Shown: positions 42,013 through 53,012, counted from the stretch's first letter. The stretch: DNA of 64,000 bases from JABDFW01 sp035550215 (GCA_035550215.1 DASZPM010000030.1:1-64000), one strand, 5' to 3'. A program made the numbers and translations. Notes: generated from the sequence alone by a model not told the origin.

Positions 42013-42617
42013 AAATGAAAAAGCGGGTTATCTTATCCTTTCTTTTGCTATAGGTTATTAAACGCCCATCAGTCTCCGGCTTAATGTCTACAGGCGGTTG
42101 TTCCATAACCCGCGGGTGTTTATATAGTGCAAGTATACAGCACTACCGGGTTAAGATGGTTTAAGGTTATTAAAACAGAATAGCGGCTTTTTAGGTTTAA
42201 AGAAGGTTGCTTTTTAATTTGAGACAAAGAGAGTGGTTTCTACTATTCTCTTTTTTTATTGCAATAATACCACTTTAAAACAAAATGAAAATATCAACCA
42301 GGTTGCATTCGCTGCAGGATACTTGCAAACCTTTTACATCACTTTGTCTTTTTCGTTTTTAGAGAATAAATAAACCCGAATTGCACTTAAACAGCGAAAG
42401 ATAGCTTTAAAAAAGCACATAAAACGATTTTATACCGTTAAAATAATAGAATAATACCCTTGCTGCTAACAATTTAATACCATAATATACAAGTTTTGCC
42501 ACCCCCTGCCGTAAAGCCCCTCAATAATTTTGGTTTGTCTGCAGCCGATTGTTTCGCCGCGTTTCATTTTAGCCGGCAGTACCCATCGCTGTAAAAAATG
42601 ACACCAAAACGACGCGT
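42013..42617. other. intergenic stretch with the susC operon promoter
   Basis: 605 bases without a gene. A TAATTTTG box lies at 42525-42532, 86 bases before the susC ATG. The rest is AT-rich and carries nothing else I can name. Confidence 0.5.
42525..42532 (+). promoter_or_regulatory. -7 box of the susC operon
   Basis: TAATTTTG matches TAnnTTTG. The nearest upstream TTG (42496-42498) is 26 bases away, longer than usual, as can be the case for activator-dependent promoters. Confidence 0.4.
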
Positions 42618-45600
42618 ATGAAAAAAAAATCAACCAGGGTAGTTACCTGCCTTCTTTGGGGCAGCTTATTCCTTGTGCAGTTTGCAGCCAGGGTAACAGC
42701 ACAAGCCCCGCCTTCGTCAAAAACAGTTTCTCCCAAACAAATTACTGGTAAGGTTGTCATCTCTCCCGGTGAAAAACCGCTTGAAGGCGTAACGGTAATA
42801 GTAAAAGGCAGCGGAACAGGTTCCCAAACCGATAAGAATGGCCAATTTACACTTTTGGCAAAACAAGGGGATGTACTTATAGTAAGCTATGTGGGTTATG
42901 CAACACAGGAAGTTAAAATTGGTACCGGAACAGTGATTAATGTTGTTATGCAGGAAACAGACCCAAACAAGCTTAATGATGTAGTGGTGATCGGATATGG
43001 AAGGGCCCGCAGAAAGGATATTACCGGCTCTATAAGCTCTGTAACCGGGGATGAACTGCGCAAAACATTGCCCGCCACCTTCGACCAGGCCCTGCAGGGA
43101 AAAGTTGCCGGGGTTGTTGTTCAGCAAATATCCGGGCAGCCCGGGGGTGGCGTTTCTATACAGGTGCGCGGGGTATCTTCTATCAGCGGCTCTAATTCGC
43201 CCCTATATGTTATTGACGGGGTAATTATACCCACTCCCGGCGACCCGGGCGGAGGCTCCAACCCATTAAATTCTATTAACCCTTCCGAAATTGAATCGAT
43301 CGACGTGTTAAAAGACGCTTCAGCAACGGCCATTTATGGGTCGCAGGCAACCAATGGGGTAATTGTTATTACCACAAAAAGAGGTAAAGCGGGCGCACCG
43401 CAAATAAATTATGATGGATATGCCGGCTACCAGGAGTTGCCAAAAAAGCTTTCTACAGTAAACTTACAGCAATTTGCCACGTTATTAAATGATCGGGGTG
43501 AGGTGTGGGGCTTTGATAAAAGACCTGAATTTGCAAATCCAAAATACCTGGGATTGGGTACAAACTGGCAAGATGAATTGTTTCGCAGGGCCCCTATGCA
43601 AAATCATTCGCTTACTGTTAGTGGCGGCGATACCCGTACTCAGTATTTATTTTCTGTTGGTTATTTTGATCAGCAGGGTATTGCTCTCGGATCAGATTTT
43701 AAGAGATACTCAGTTCGTTTAAACCTGGACAATAAAACGACTAACTGGCTAAAAATTGGCACCAGCTTACAAATGGCCCACATAGATGAAAATGTGAACG
43801 CCACCTCGTCCAACGTTATTCAAACTGCATTAAACTTAACGCCCGACATCGCGGTAAAAAATCCCGATGGCAGTTGGGGAGGCGTTACCAATACCAGCGG
43901 GTGGGTGTCACCGGTAAACAATCCTGTTGGCATTTCAACGCTGATTAAGGACAAAAAAGGGCGCAACCAGGTTTTTGGCAATGCCTACCTGGAAATGCAA
44001 TTTACACGCGATTTAATGTTGAGAAACGAAGTATCCGGAAATTTTGACTTTGCAACTGAGGACAATTTCACGCCCACTTATCAATTTGGAAAGGCGGTGA
44101 ATAATATCAATTCCTCTAACTATAGCTCAGGCCAGAATTACTATACGGTTGTTCGGGAGTTTTTAACATACAATCATTTATTTAAAAATTATAATATCAA
44201 CGCCCTTATAGGGCATGAGGCCCAGTTAAGCAGTTTTAATAATGTAAGCGCAAGGCGAACTAATTTCCCCTCTAACAATGTAACGGCAATTAATGCGGGT
44301 GATGCTACCACGGCTATTAACTCCGGCGATAAAGGCTCCGGGCCAGCGCAGGAATCTTATTTTGGCCGTGTTAATTTTTCGTGGAATGATAAATATTTGC
44401 TTACTGGCAATGTGCGTGATGATGGCTCATCTAATTTTCCGCCCGGCGGCCGTTGGGTAACCACCTATTCCAGCGCTTTTGCATGGAAAATCAATAATGA
44501 AACATTTCTAAAAAATGCCCACTGGGTTAATGAACTTAAGCTGCGAGTTGGCTATGGCCTTACAAATAACCAGGGCATACCTGGCAATACTTATGTAACA
44601 CAACTTGCATCCGCGCCTAACGGGCTATCAGGCGTGGCTCAAATACAAAACAACCTGGCAAACCCTTATGTACAATGGGAAAAAACAAAATATTCCAACA
44701 TTGGCCTTGACGGAGCGTTCTTAAAATCTAAAATAAGTTTTTCATTAGATGTATACAATAGGTTAACCGACGGGCTTTTGCTCAAGCTTCCGCTTCCGCT
44801 GTTTTCTGGCACTACCACAGGGTATAACCCGGGCGCGCTTAATGCTCCTTATGTAAATGTAGGCTCTGTAGGCAATAAGGGTTTTGATTTGAGGATAAGT
44901 TCCGCCAATATCGACACGAAAGATTTTTCTTGGAAAACGGACCTCACTATATCGCACAACTCAAATAAGGTATTAAGTTTAGGTTCAGGCGGCGGTGCTG
45001 CCAGTTTAACCCAAACTTACAACGGGTATGTATTTGAAAAAACGGTTGTGGGGCTGCCTATTGGAGAATTTTATGGGTATTTATTTAACGGGGTATTTTC
45101 AACCGCTAAAGATTTTGCAACGCATGCGTTGCCTGTGGATCAAAACGGCAACAAACGGACTATTTCTTCGGCAGGTGGCGGTATTTGGTTTGGCGACCGT
45201 ATGTACAAAGACTTAAATGGAGATGGCGTTATTGACTCAAGAGACCAAACTGCTCTCGGCTCACCTTTGCCAAAATATCAATTAGGGTTTAATAACTCTT
45301 TTACTTATAAGAATTTCGACTTTAATATTTTCTTTTCGGCCAATTTGGGCAATAAGGTATTTAATCAATTAACAATTCAGCAGGAAAACCCACAAAACAA
45401 CACTTCCTATTTTACATCGGTATTGGGTTATGCAAAACTGGCTTTAATAAATCCCAACGGAGACCCCAATAATGTTAATAATGTTTATGTAACAAACCCC
45501 AACACAAAAATTGTGGGTTTAAGAAATGACAACACTAACGAAAATCTTCGCCCCTCGGATTTATATATCCAGGATGGATCGTTTGTGCGTTGCAAAAACA

Positions 45601-45836
45601 TGACGCTCGGGTACAGGTTTTCCCAAAATTTAAAATTCATGCAAAAGGCACAGTTGCAAACCTTGCGTGTTTACATCACTGTTACCAATGCTTTTATTAT
45701 CACAAAATATACTGGTATGGATCCCGAAATTGGGTCATGGAATCCCCTGCAGGCTGGTTGGGATGCAGGTTATTATCCCCAATCCAGGACATTTACCATT
45801 GGTGTTAACGTGGGCTTAAGCAAACAACAAAACTAA
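42618..45836 (+). CDS. SusC-like TonB-linked outer-membrane receptor
   Basis: 1072 aa. A signal peptide ends near TAQ. The carboxypeptidase-like domain (about 40-115: ITGKVVISPGEKPLEGVTVI, LLIVSYVGY-type LIVSYVGYAT) precedes the SusC box (NDVVVIGYGRARRKDITGSI), the plug (SIQVRGVSSISGSNSPLYVI, DVLKDASATAIYGSQATNGV) and the barrel ending FTIGVNVGLSKQQN. With SusD it forms a pedal-bin importer that brings glycan oligosaccharides across the outer membrane with TonB energy. It is 12 bases before susD. It is full length with no defect. Confidence 0.96.
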   Translation: MKKKSTRVVTCLLWGSLFLVQFAARVTAQAPPSSKTVSPKQITGKVVISPGEKPLEGVTVIVKGSGTGSQTDKNGQFTLLAKQGDVLIVSYVGYATQEVKIGTGTVINVVMQETDPNKLNDVVVIGYGRARRKDITGSISSVTGDELRKTLPATFDQALQGKVAGVVVQQISGQPGGGVSIQVRGVSSISGSNSPLYVIDGVIIPTPGDPGGGSNPLNSINPSEIESIDVLKDASATAIYGSQATNGVIVITTKRGKAGAPQINYDGYAGYQELPKKLSTVNLQQFATLLNDRGEVWGFDKRPEFANPKYLGLGTNWQDELFRRAPMQNHSLTVSGGDTRTQYLFSVGYFDQQGIALGSDFKRYSVRLNLDNKTTNWLKIGTSLQMAHIDENVNATSSNVIQTALNLTPDIAVKNPDGSWGGVTNTSGWVSPVNNPVGISTLIKDKKGRNQVFGNAYLEMQFTRDLMLRNEVSGNFDFATEDNFTPTYQFGKAVNNINSSNYSSGQNYYTVVREFLTYNHLFKNYNINALIGHEAQLSSFNNVSARRTNFPSNNVTAINAGDATTAINSGDKGSGPAQESYFGRVNFSWNDKYLLTGNVRDDGSSNFPPGGRWVTTYSSAFAWKINNETFLKNAHWVNELKLRVGYGLTNNQGIPGNTYVTQLASAPNGLSGVAQIQNNLANPYVQWEKTKYSNIGLDGAFLKSKISFSLDVYNRLTDGLLLKLPLPLFSGTTTGYNPGALNAPYVNVGSVGNKGFDLRISSANIDTKDFSWKTDLTISHNSNKVLSLGSGGGAASLTQTYNGYVFEKTVVGLPIGEFYGYLFNGVFSTAKDFATHALPVDQNGNKRTISSAGGGIWFGDRMYKDLNGDGVIDSRDQTALGSPLPKYQLGFNNSFTYKNFDFNIFFSANLGNKVFNQLTIQQENPQNNTSYFTSVLGYAKLALINPNGDPNNVNNVYVTNPNTKIVGLRNDNTNENLRPSDLYIQDGSFVRCKNMTLGYRFSQNLKFMQKAQLQTLRVYITVTNAFIITKYTGMDPEIGSWNPLQAGWDAGYYPQSRTFTIGVNVGLSKQQN

Positions 45837-45848
45837 TCTTATAATATT

Positions 45849-47432
45849 ATGAAACTGGTAAATAAAATTTTAATACTCGTCATGTTTCCGGCTTTTTTGG
45901 CGGCATGCAATAAAAGCTTTCTTGATCGTCCTTCAGAGTCGCAAATAAGCTCCAATAATTTTTATCAAACAACTACAGATCTCCGGTTGGCTACGGCAAG
46001 TTTATATGGTGGTGCCCCCTGGGGGTCATGGAATTATGCGGCTTACCTGCAGTTGGGTGATATTTTATCCGGAAATCTATATTATTCATGGTTTGGTGAT
46101 TATATCCAACTGTCAACCCGCACCATTACTGCACAAAATAGTGTTTTGCAAAACGAATGGTCAGGGTTGTTTAATGTAGTGGCCCAATGCAATACCACTA
46201 TCAACGGAATTAATCAGTATGCTTCTTCTGCCATCCCTGCAAAAGATAAAAATGCTGCTCTTGGCGAAGCCAGATTTATAAGGGCGATGGCTTATTACCA
46301 TCTTGTGATGAATTTTGGTGCAATTCCTATTATTGAGGATAACACCAAGCTAATAAGTAATCCATTAATTAAGCGCAATATCCTTACTGATGTATATAAA
46401 TTTATTGTGACCGATCTTACTTACGCTGCACAAAGCCTGCCCGTTACTGACGCTGCCGGCAGAGTAACTACATGGTCTGCACAAGGCATGTTAGGTAAAG
46501 TATATTTAACAATGGCGGGTCTGGGGCAAAATGGCGGTACACGTGATAGGGCGTATTTAGATAGTGCCATAAAATATGCCGGTAATGTTTGTAAAAACAG
46601 CGGGTTGTCTTTGCTTGCAAACTATGCTAATTTATTTAAGGCGCAATACAATGATAATCCTGAAGCTTTATTCTCATTGCAATGGGCGCCGGGTGTGGGC
46701 TGGAGCTTAGGTAATCAATTGCAGCATTTTTCGCCATCAAACGATATTATGCCCCAGCAAACAGGGGCATGGACTCCCCTAGCGCCTACCTGGGGGCTGT
46801 ACCAGCTCTACAGCGCCAAAGACACCATAAGGCGTAAAGCAACCTTTATGCTTCCCGGTGATTATTATCCCGAATTAAACGCAGCGGGCGGAGGCTATAC
46901 TGCCAACAGCAATGCAATGAAAAAACATATTATAGGGAATGAAAAAGATAATAATTCGCCCACAATGGACCAAAACTCCTCTATAGAACATAATGCGCTT
47001 CTCAGGTTAGCAGATGTGTATTTGGTGTACGCAGAGGCCATACTTGGAAACAATGCTACAACATCCGATCCGGACGCATTGACATACTTTAATAATGTGC
47101 GGACCAGGGCAGGTTTAGATCCTGTAGCTGCCATTACAATTGATTCTATTCTTAAAGAAAGAAGAATTGAATTTGCGCTTGAAGGGCAATACTGGTTCGA
47201 CCTGGTGCGGCTCTCCTATTATAATCCTCAAAAAGCTGTTGATATGCTTAACAGCCAGCAAAATATAACTTTTAGTTATTCCGCTGGTGTTGCTACACCC
47301 ACGCCTGCGGGATCTGCAGGCGGCCCAATAGCTATAGTACCGGCAACAATTAACAATTTTACTTTACAATTACCGGCCTCAGATGTAGCATCCGATCCTA
47401 ACCTGGCCCAGCCGCCGGTTCCCTATTATTAA
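45849..47432 (+). CDS. SusD-like surface glycan-binding lipoprotein
   Basis: 527 aa. A lipoprotein signal with lipobox FLAACNK (Cys20). The SusD/RagB fold has an N-terminal TPR-like helical part (SFLDRPSESQISSNNFYQTT ... ALGEARFIRAMAYYHLVMNFG) and the C-terminal RagB/SusD domain (LLRLADVYLVYAEAIL, ILKERRIEFALEGQYWFDLV). It sits on the cell surface as the lid of the SusC channel. It is in the operon directly behind susC. Confidence 0.95.
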   Translation: MKLVNKILILVMFPAFLAACNKSFLDRPSESQISSNNFYQTTTDLRLATASLYGGAPWGSWNYAAYLQLGDILSGNLYYSWFGDYIQLSTRTITAQNSVLQNEWSGLFNVVAQCNTTINGINQYASSAIPAKDKNAALGEARFIRAMAYYHLVMNFGAIPIIEDNTKLISNPLIKRNILTDVYKFIVTDLTYAAQSLPVTDAAGRVTTWSAQGMLGKVYLTMAGLGQNGGTRDRAYLDSAIKYAGNVCKNSGLSLLANYANLFKAQYNDNPEALFSLQWAPGVGWSLGNQLQHFSPSNDIMPQQTGAWTPLAPTWGLYQLYSAKDTIRRKATFMLPGDYYPELNAAGGGYTANSNAMKKHIIGNEKDNNSPTMDQNSSIEHNALLRLADVYLVYAEAILGNNATTSDPDALTYFNNVRTRAGLDPVAAITIDSILKERRIEFALEGQYWFDLVRLSYYNPQKAVDMLNSQQNITFSYSAGVATPTPAGSAGGPIAIVPATINNFTLQLPASDVASDPNLAQPPVPYY

Positions 47433-47461
47433 ATATCAATTCAATCTTAAAATAAATTTTT

Positions 47462-48988
47462 ATGAAGAATAAATGGTATGGCATAAGTTTTCAAATACTG
47501 TTTTTGCTGATCACAGCAGCGCTTGTGCCCGCTTGCAAAAAAACAATGTCCGGCAGTGCACCGACTATTACAAGAATAAGAAATTATGCAGCATCACCAA
47601 ACGACACATTGGTAACCAGCATTACGCTTGGGCAATGGGTTGTAATACAGGGGCAAAACTTAAAAAATGCGGTTCAAATCCTGGTTGATGGAGTACCGGT
47701 ACAATTTAATTATACGCTGTTTGCAGATGATAAGGCCGTTATACAAATCCCTTCTGCAATACCCTTTAACAACGTGGAGGCGGCAGACCTTAATACCGTG
47801 AAATATTACACCACAGACGGTTCTGTTACCTATTCTTTTGGCGTTAATACGCCGCCCGCTACCATCACGGGCAATTCATTATCTTCAAAAGATAAAGTAG
47901 GTGATTCGGTTCACATTTACGGCACTAATTTGTTTTTGATAAAAAGCCTCACTATTGCCGGTGTGTCTATTTCTCCATTTTCACCTGCGTCCGACGGCAG
48001 TTCCATAGGTTTTACACTTCCTGTTATCGCGAAATCAATGCCCTGGCAAGGGGTAATTGTTGCGGCGTCCGGCACTTATAATTTTGATATTTCTATAGTG
48101 CCATTAATTTCAGGTGTTTCTAATGCAAACCCTTCTCAAGGCGATTCAGTGTATGTGTACGGCTCAAATTTAAATGGCGTCATAAGCCTTAATTTCGCCG
48201 GTATTGACATTACAGGTTTTAATGAAGCTGCCGATGGCTCATCGGTTGGGTTTAAGGCCCCGTCGCTTTCCCAAAGCGGCCCAATAAAAATTGTTACCAG
48301 TTACGGTACAGCCACCACTGTATTTAACGTGAACAGTCAAATAAGCACCAATGGAATGCTGGCAAACATGGAATGGGGTAATTATTTTGGCTGGCAATGG
48401 TGGGGGGGCGCCGGCCTTACTGTTAACAGTGCTGCCAATAGCGGGGGCTGGATTACAGTAAAAACAGACCTGGACGGCGTTTTAGGTACAAATAACAGCA
48501 TGTTTGTTTCTTATGACAAAGGTGTTATGCCGGGCGGCGCAGGTACCTCGTCCGACGGAACTTATAATTTCCCCATAGGGGCTAATCAATGGGTGCCTGT
48601 TGCAGATCTTTCAGATCCTGTTGCCAATTGGGCGCTTCAATTTGAAATAAGTGTTGCGCATCCCTGGGAGGGCAGTACGCTCTGCTTTGTTGGTGGCTTT
48701 GCAGGTAACTATATGGCCCGTTATGAGCCATGGCAAATTTCCGCGTCAAGTACTTCAGCTTTTACCACAAAAGGATGGGTAACTGTAACTATTCCTCTAA
48801 CCTCATTCCGTGCCAGCGACCCCACACTGGGCGATGGAATGGGCGCTTCGGTTACAAGTTTAACTAATTTGTTAGGCAGTTCCGGCAATACAAGTCTTAG
48901 TATCTACCTCCACAACTTCAAAACTTCAGCAACAGCAACTGGTTTTTATGCTGCACTGGATAATGTAAGAGTTGTAAAAATAAAATAA
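47462..48988 (+). CDS. TIG/IPT-domain surface glycan-binding lipoprotein (SGBP-B-like)
   Basis: 508 aa. Lipobox LVPACKK. Three IPT/TIG immunoglobulin-like repeats lie over about 30-290, with recurring phrases such as GDSVHIYGTNL and GDSVYVYGSNL. A C-terminal domain follows (about 300-508: GMLANMEWGNYFGWQWWGGA, SNFALQFEISV-type WALQFEISVAHPW, then YAALDNVRVVKIK). Tandem TIG domains ending in a glycan-binding module are the design of surface glycan-binding proteins placed after SusD, as in the Bacteroides ovatus xyloglucan locus. It is 29 bases behind susD. Confidence 0.85.
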   Translation: MKNKWYGISFQILFLLITAALVPACKKTMSGSAPTITRIRNYAASPNDTLVTSITLGQWVVIQGQNLKNAVQILVDGVPVQFNYTLFADDKAVIQIPSAIPFNNVEAADLNTVKYYTTDGSVTYSFGVNTPPATITGNSLSSKDKVGDSVHIYGTNLFLIKSLTIAGVSISPFSPASDGSSIGFTLPVIAKSMPWQGVIVAASGTYNFDISIVPLISGVSNANPSQGDSVYVYGSNLNGVISLNFAGIDITGFNEAADGSSVGFKAPSLSQSGPIKIVTSYGTATTVFNVNSQISTNGMLANMEWGNYFGWQWWGGAGLTVNSAANSGGWITVKTDLDGVLGTNNSMFVSYDKGVMPGGAGTSSDGTYNFPIGANQWVPVADLSDPVANWALQFEISVAHPWEGSTLCFVGGFAGNYMARYEPWQISASSTSAFTTKGWVTVTIPLTSFRASDPTLGDGMGASVTSLTNLLGSSGNTSLSIYLHNFKTSATATGFYAALDNVRVVKIK

Positions 48989-49056
48989 CAAGCAGTCAAT
49001 ACAGAACTGTGGGGTTTCTACTCCATGTTCTCTTTTCAAAAAATAAATAAAAAAAA

Positions 49057-50523
49057 ATGAAAAATAAATTCATGTTTTGGATAGCAGGAACTGTTGTTCT
49101 GGTGCTGAATATTAACGCATGTAAAAAAGCAGAAACATCGCCTCAGCTTTCTGTATCAAATATTACCGATACAATACCGGCAGATGGCGGCACCGTCTCC
49201 GTGTCATTCACCTGCAGTTCTTCCTGGAGTATTGATACAACGGGCATTGGATGGGTAAAACTAAACCAGTTATCCGGTAACAGCGGTAACGTAAATATAA
49301 ATTTAACGGCTGCAGCCAATACCAATGGTATCAGCCGCTCGGTACTGTTAAACCTCAACGCTGATAACGGCCAGGCCAGGCGTATTACAGTCTTCCAGTC
49401 CCCGGTAATTTTCCCCTCTTACAATACTTCGCCTATTGCAGGCGATTCCGCAGGCATGGGTAGTACCGCAGCACAAATAACCGCAAACATTAAATTGGGA
49501 TGGAATATTTTTAACACCATGGAAGCCCCCGGCGGCGAAACAGGCTGGGGAAACCCTGTAGTTACCCAGGCGCTTATTGACCTGGTAAAACAAAGTGGCG
49601 TAAATGCTATACGTATTCCCTGCTCATGGAATTTCCATGCAAGTCAAACAACAGCAAAAATTGACCCGGCCTGGATGAGCAGGGTAAAACAGGTTGTTCA
49701 ATATTGTATTAACGATGGCATGTATGTTATGCTAAATGACCATTGGGACGGCGGGTGGCTTGATTGTACAGCCACCGGTGCAAACCTGGACACGATAAAG
49801 GCCAGGCAGAAAGCTTTTTGGGAACAAATAGCGACATCAATGCGCGACTTTGATGAGCATTTGATGTTTGCCAGTTCCAACGAGCCCAATGCCACTGATT
49901 TGGCAACAAGCACTAATTTATACAGCTTTCACCAAATATTTATAAATGCAGTGCGCTCTACCGGTGGAAAAAATGGTTACAGGGCTTTAGTTATTCAAGC
50001 TCCAAGTACATCAATTGATTTAGCAAATTATTTTGCCCCAGGTGGTTTGCCGGGTTTGCCGGCTGATGCTGTGCCCAATAAATTGATAATGGAAGCGCAT
50101 TGGTATACACCGCCTAATTTTTGTATACTTTCTTCAGATGCCAGTTGGGGCAAAGAGTGGCGTTATTGGGGTGCAAACTATCATTCAACTGATGATACAA
50201 CAAGAAATGCAACTGCCGCTACCGAAGAATCTTATATAGACAGTTCCCTCAGTTACGCGAACAAGAGATTTGTAAAAGCCGGCGTTCCTTTATTAATCGG
50301 CGAATTTGATGCCCCCGACCATAGTGTAAATATTATAGGCAACCCCGCAGATTCAATATTATCGTTAAACTCAAGGGCCCATTTCTTTAAATATTTGGTA
50401 CAGCAGGCCAGGTTAAATGGCATACCTGCATTTTTGTGGGCAGGCGGTGTATATAACAGGCAAAATAATACCATATCAGATAAGCAGGTGTTGGATTCGT
50501 TGCGGGCAGGAGCTGGCTTCTAA
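49057..50523 (+). CDS. BACON-GH5 endo-beta-glucanase, xyloglucanase candidate
   Basis: 488 aa. Lipobox-like NINACKK at the N-terminus. A BACON domain (about 30-115: VSFTCSSSWSIDTTGIGWVK ... LNLNADNGQARRITVFQS) precedes a GH5 barrel of subfamily 4 type (MEAPGGETGWGNPVVTQALI). The acid/base Glu is in FASSNEPN (near 273) and the nucleophile Glu in LLIGEFDAPD (near 414). The BACON plus GH5_4 order is that of the endo-xyloglucanase of the B. ovatus xyloglucan locus. It probably cuts the glucan backbone at the cell surface. It sits in the susC operon, 68 bases after the TIG gene. Confidence 0.9.
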   Translation: MKNKFMFWIAGTVVLVLNINACKKAETSPQLSVSNITDTIPADGGTVSVSFTCSSSWSIDTTGIGWVKLNQLSGNSGNVNINLTAAANTNGISRSVLLNLNADNGQARRITVFQSPVIFPSYNTSPIAGDSAGMGSTAAQITANIKLGWNIFNTMEAPGGETGWGNPVVTQALIDLVKQSGVNAIRIPCSWNFHASQTTAKIDPAWMSRVKQVVQYCINDGMYVMLNDHWDGGWLDCTATGANLDTIKARQKAFWEQIATSMRDFDEHLMFASSNEPNATDLATSTNLYSFHQIFINAVRSTGGKNGYRALVIQAPSTSIDLANYFAPGGLPGLPADAVPNKLIMEAHWYTPPNFCILSSDASWGKEWRYWGANYHSTDDTTRNATAATEESYIDSSLSYANKRFVKAGVPLLIGEFDAPDHSVNIIGNPADSILSLNSRAHFFKYLVQQARLNGIPAFLWAGGVYNRQNNTISDKQVLDSLRAGAGF

Positions 50524-50671
50524 TCTGTTTCCAGCGTTAAGATGTCATCAACACCTGGTTGCAACCATCAGCCTCTGTGCCAGGTGGTAACTATCATCCG
50601 TTTTTTTTGCGAGACGGAGTATTAAACCAATTAGAATTTAAAATATACCACTCTCCCTAATCTCACCGGGT

Positions 50672-50693
50672 CCCTTCTTCGCCTGGAGAAGGG
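50672..50693. repeat. short intergenic hairpin
   Basis: CCCTTCT (50672-50678) and AGAAGGG (50687-50693) are inverted in the gap between the GH5 and GH42 genes. It could be a REP-type element or an mRNA processing hairpin. Confidence 0.35.
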
Positions 50694-50756
50694 GTTGCGG
50701 ATGAGGCGATGATAATGACTGACAGGCTATTTTAAATGTATCAACAATATTACAAA

Positions 50757-52847
50757 ATGAAGAAATGGATCATCCTGTTTGCGATAACCGTCTTAATTCC
50801 AATAGCAACTTTAAAGTCACAGGCCGGTAACCGTTTTTTTCCCGACAATAACCTGCTAACCCCAGGGATTTATTACTACCCGGAGCATTGGAGTGAAAAC
50901 CAATGGGAACGTGATATTAAGAAAATATCCGAAATGGGTTTTGAGTTTGTGCATCTGGCTGAATTTGCCTGGTTTAAAATGGAGCCGGAAGAAGGGAAAT
51001 TTGATTTTGCCTGGCTTGACAAAGTAGTAAACCTATGCAACAAATATAACCTTAAGGTGCTTTTGTGCACACCTTCGCCAACCACACCGTCGTGGATGCG
51101 GCTAAATTACCCGGAAACTTTTATAATGGATGGCCATTATATCCGCGCTGAAAATGGCACGCGCGGGTTAAACTCCATCGTTAACTCCAGGTTTCGGGGG
51201 TTTGTTCAAAAGATTGTAACAGAAATGGCCCGGCGTTATGGCCATATTAAAAATATGATAGGGTGGCAAATAGATAACGAGCCTGGGGCTGCGGCTGATT
51301 ATAGCCCTTCTTCACAAGAAGCATTCAGAGCATGGTTAAAAAATAAATACAAAACCATTAACGCACTAAACGCGGCCTGGGGAACAGCTTTCTGGAGCCA
51401 GTGGTTTAATAATTTCAACCAGGTAATCATACCTAACACCAACCTTGTAGGCTGGTGGGGCAATAACCCGCATGCCTTGCTTGATTTTAAAAGATATTCA
51501 GCTGATGTGCAGGCTGAATTCCTGGATTTCCAGGCGGGTATTTTACGGAGCTACATTTCTAAAGACCAATTCATTACTACTAACTATACTGCTGTTTGCA
51601 CAGGTTCTGACCCAAGGCGCACAAAGATGCTTGATTTTGCTACATATACTGCCTATCCTAACGGAGGGAGTGACAACATTGGCGAACTTGGCTTTCGCTT
51701 AGGTAATGGTAAGATTATTCTTTTTGCATCTGAGTATTATAAGTCGGTAGGTGGTATAACGGGGGGCATGGAAATTCAGCCCGGCCCGGTAAACTGGGGT
51801 AGCTATAATCCGCTTCTTTTGCCTGGCACGGTGCGTATGTGGCTATACCACGTTTTTGCCGCAGGTGGAAAACTGGCCTGTTCTTACAGGTTCCGGCAAA
51901 TTTTATATAGTACTGAACAATACCATTCCGGTATTATACAAACTGACGGCGTAACGCCTTCCCAGGGTGGCGACGAATACATGCAATTCAATAAGGAGAT
52001 AAAAGAATTGCGCAAACAATATAACCCATCTGTTGAAATGCCAGATCAACTCAAGGCGAAATCAACAGCAATTCTCTGGAACCTTGAAAATTACTGGTCG
52101 ATTGACAGGCAAAAGCAAACCTGGCAATGGGATACCTGGAATTACCCGGTAAAATTTCTCGAGATAGCAAAATCTTTCGGGGCGCCTGTTGATATTATTC
52201 CCGAAACAGCCGACTTCTCCAGGTATAAATTTTTAATAGTACCAGCTTACGAAATGGCTGATTATGCCCTGGTGAAAAAATGGAATGGCTATGTAACAAA
52301 CGGAGGGCATTTGATTATTACCTGCCGTACAGCTACCAAAGACCGGATGGGCCATTTTTGGGAAGCCGCAACTGCGGCGCCCATTACAGGGCTTATTGGC
52401 GCACACATAACCGCTACAGATATGCTTTCACCGCATGCAAAGGGTGATGTGCTGATGGATTCAAATCATTATTGGTGGAATAACTGGGCTGACCTGCTGG
52501 TGCCGCATGATACCAGCACAGCAGTAATGGCTACTTATGACAACGAATTTTATAAAGGCAAGGCGGCCGTTGTGCAGCACAGTGTTGGTAAAGGTTCCAT
52601 AACATACATCGGCGTGGACACCGATGATGCAAAATTAGAAAAGGATGTATTGCGCGCGGTTTATGAAAATGCAGGTGCAGCAACGGAAAACTACCCCGAA
52701 GGAGTTTACGTTTACTGGCGCAATGGTTTTTATATAGCCATAAATTATTCTTCAGAAAACTATACGGCAAAAATTCCCCAGGAAGGCAAAATAATAATTG
52801 GTGATGCTACAGTAAAACCTGCCAGCGTGTTAGTGTGGACTGAATAA
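50757..52847 (+). CDS. GH42 beta-galactosidase
   Basis: 696 aa from ATG 50757 (MKKWIILFAITVLIPIATLK, a signal peptide); an ATG 21 bases upstream is less likely. The GH42 barrel has PGIYYYPEHWSENQWERDI, GWQIDNEPG (acid/base Glu near 174) and GGMEIQPGPVNW (nucleophile Glu near 338). The trimerization domain (VDIIPETADFSRYKFLIVPA) and a small C-terminal domain follow. It releases beta-linked galactose; in this locus the likely role is removing galactose from xyloglucan oligosaccharides in the periplasm. It is the second to last gene of the operon. Confidence 0.92.
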   Translation: MKKWIILFAITVLIPIATLKSQAGNRFFPDNNLLTPGIYYYPEHWSENQWERDIKKISEMGFEFVHLAEFAWFKMEPEEGKFDFAWLDKVVNLCNKYNLKVLLCTPSPTTPSWMRLNYPETFIMDGHYIRAENGTRGLNSIVNSRFRGFVQKIVTEMARRYGHIKNMIGWQIDNEPGAAADYSPSSQEAFRAWLKNKYKTINALNAAWGTAFWSQWFNNFNQVIIPNTNLVGWWGNNPHALLDFKRYSADVQAEFLDFQAGILRSYISKDQFITTNYTAVCTGSDPRRTKMLDFATYTAYPNGGSDNIGELGFRLGNGKIILFASEYYKSVGGITGGMEIQPGPVNWGSYNPLLLPGTVRMWLYHVFAAGGKLACSYRFRQILYSTEQYHSGIIQTDGVTPSQGGDEYMQFNKEIKELRKQYNPSVEMPDQLKAKSTAILWNLENYWSIDRQKQTWQWDTWNYPVKFLEIAKSFGAPVDIIPETADFSRYKFLIVPAYEMADYALVKKWNGYVTNGGHLIITCRTATKDRMGHFWEAATAAPITGLIGAHITATDMLSPHAKGDVLMDSNHYWWNNWADLLVPHDTSTAVMATYDNEFYKGKAAVVQHSVGKGSITYIGVDTDDAKLEKDVLRAVYENAGAATENYPEGVYVYWRNGFYIAINYSSENYTAKIPQEGKIIIGDATVKPASVLVWTE

Positions 52848-53012
52848 GTTCTTTAGGCAGTTAAATTAACGCAGCCTGGAAGTGAGCAGCAGTTTCCTGT
52901 TAAACACGAAAACAATGATACCCCGGTAGTAAAACAGGCAATTACAATTCATGCCCCATCCATCTGTGTGATCAATTTTTAAAACGAAATAAATTAAACA
53001 GATATTGGCAAT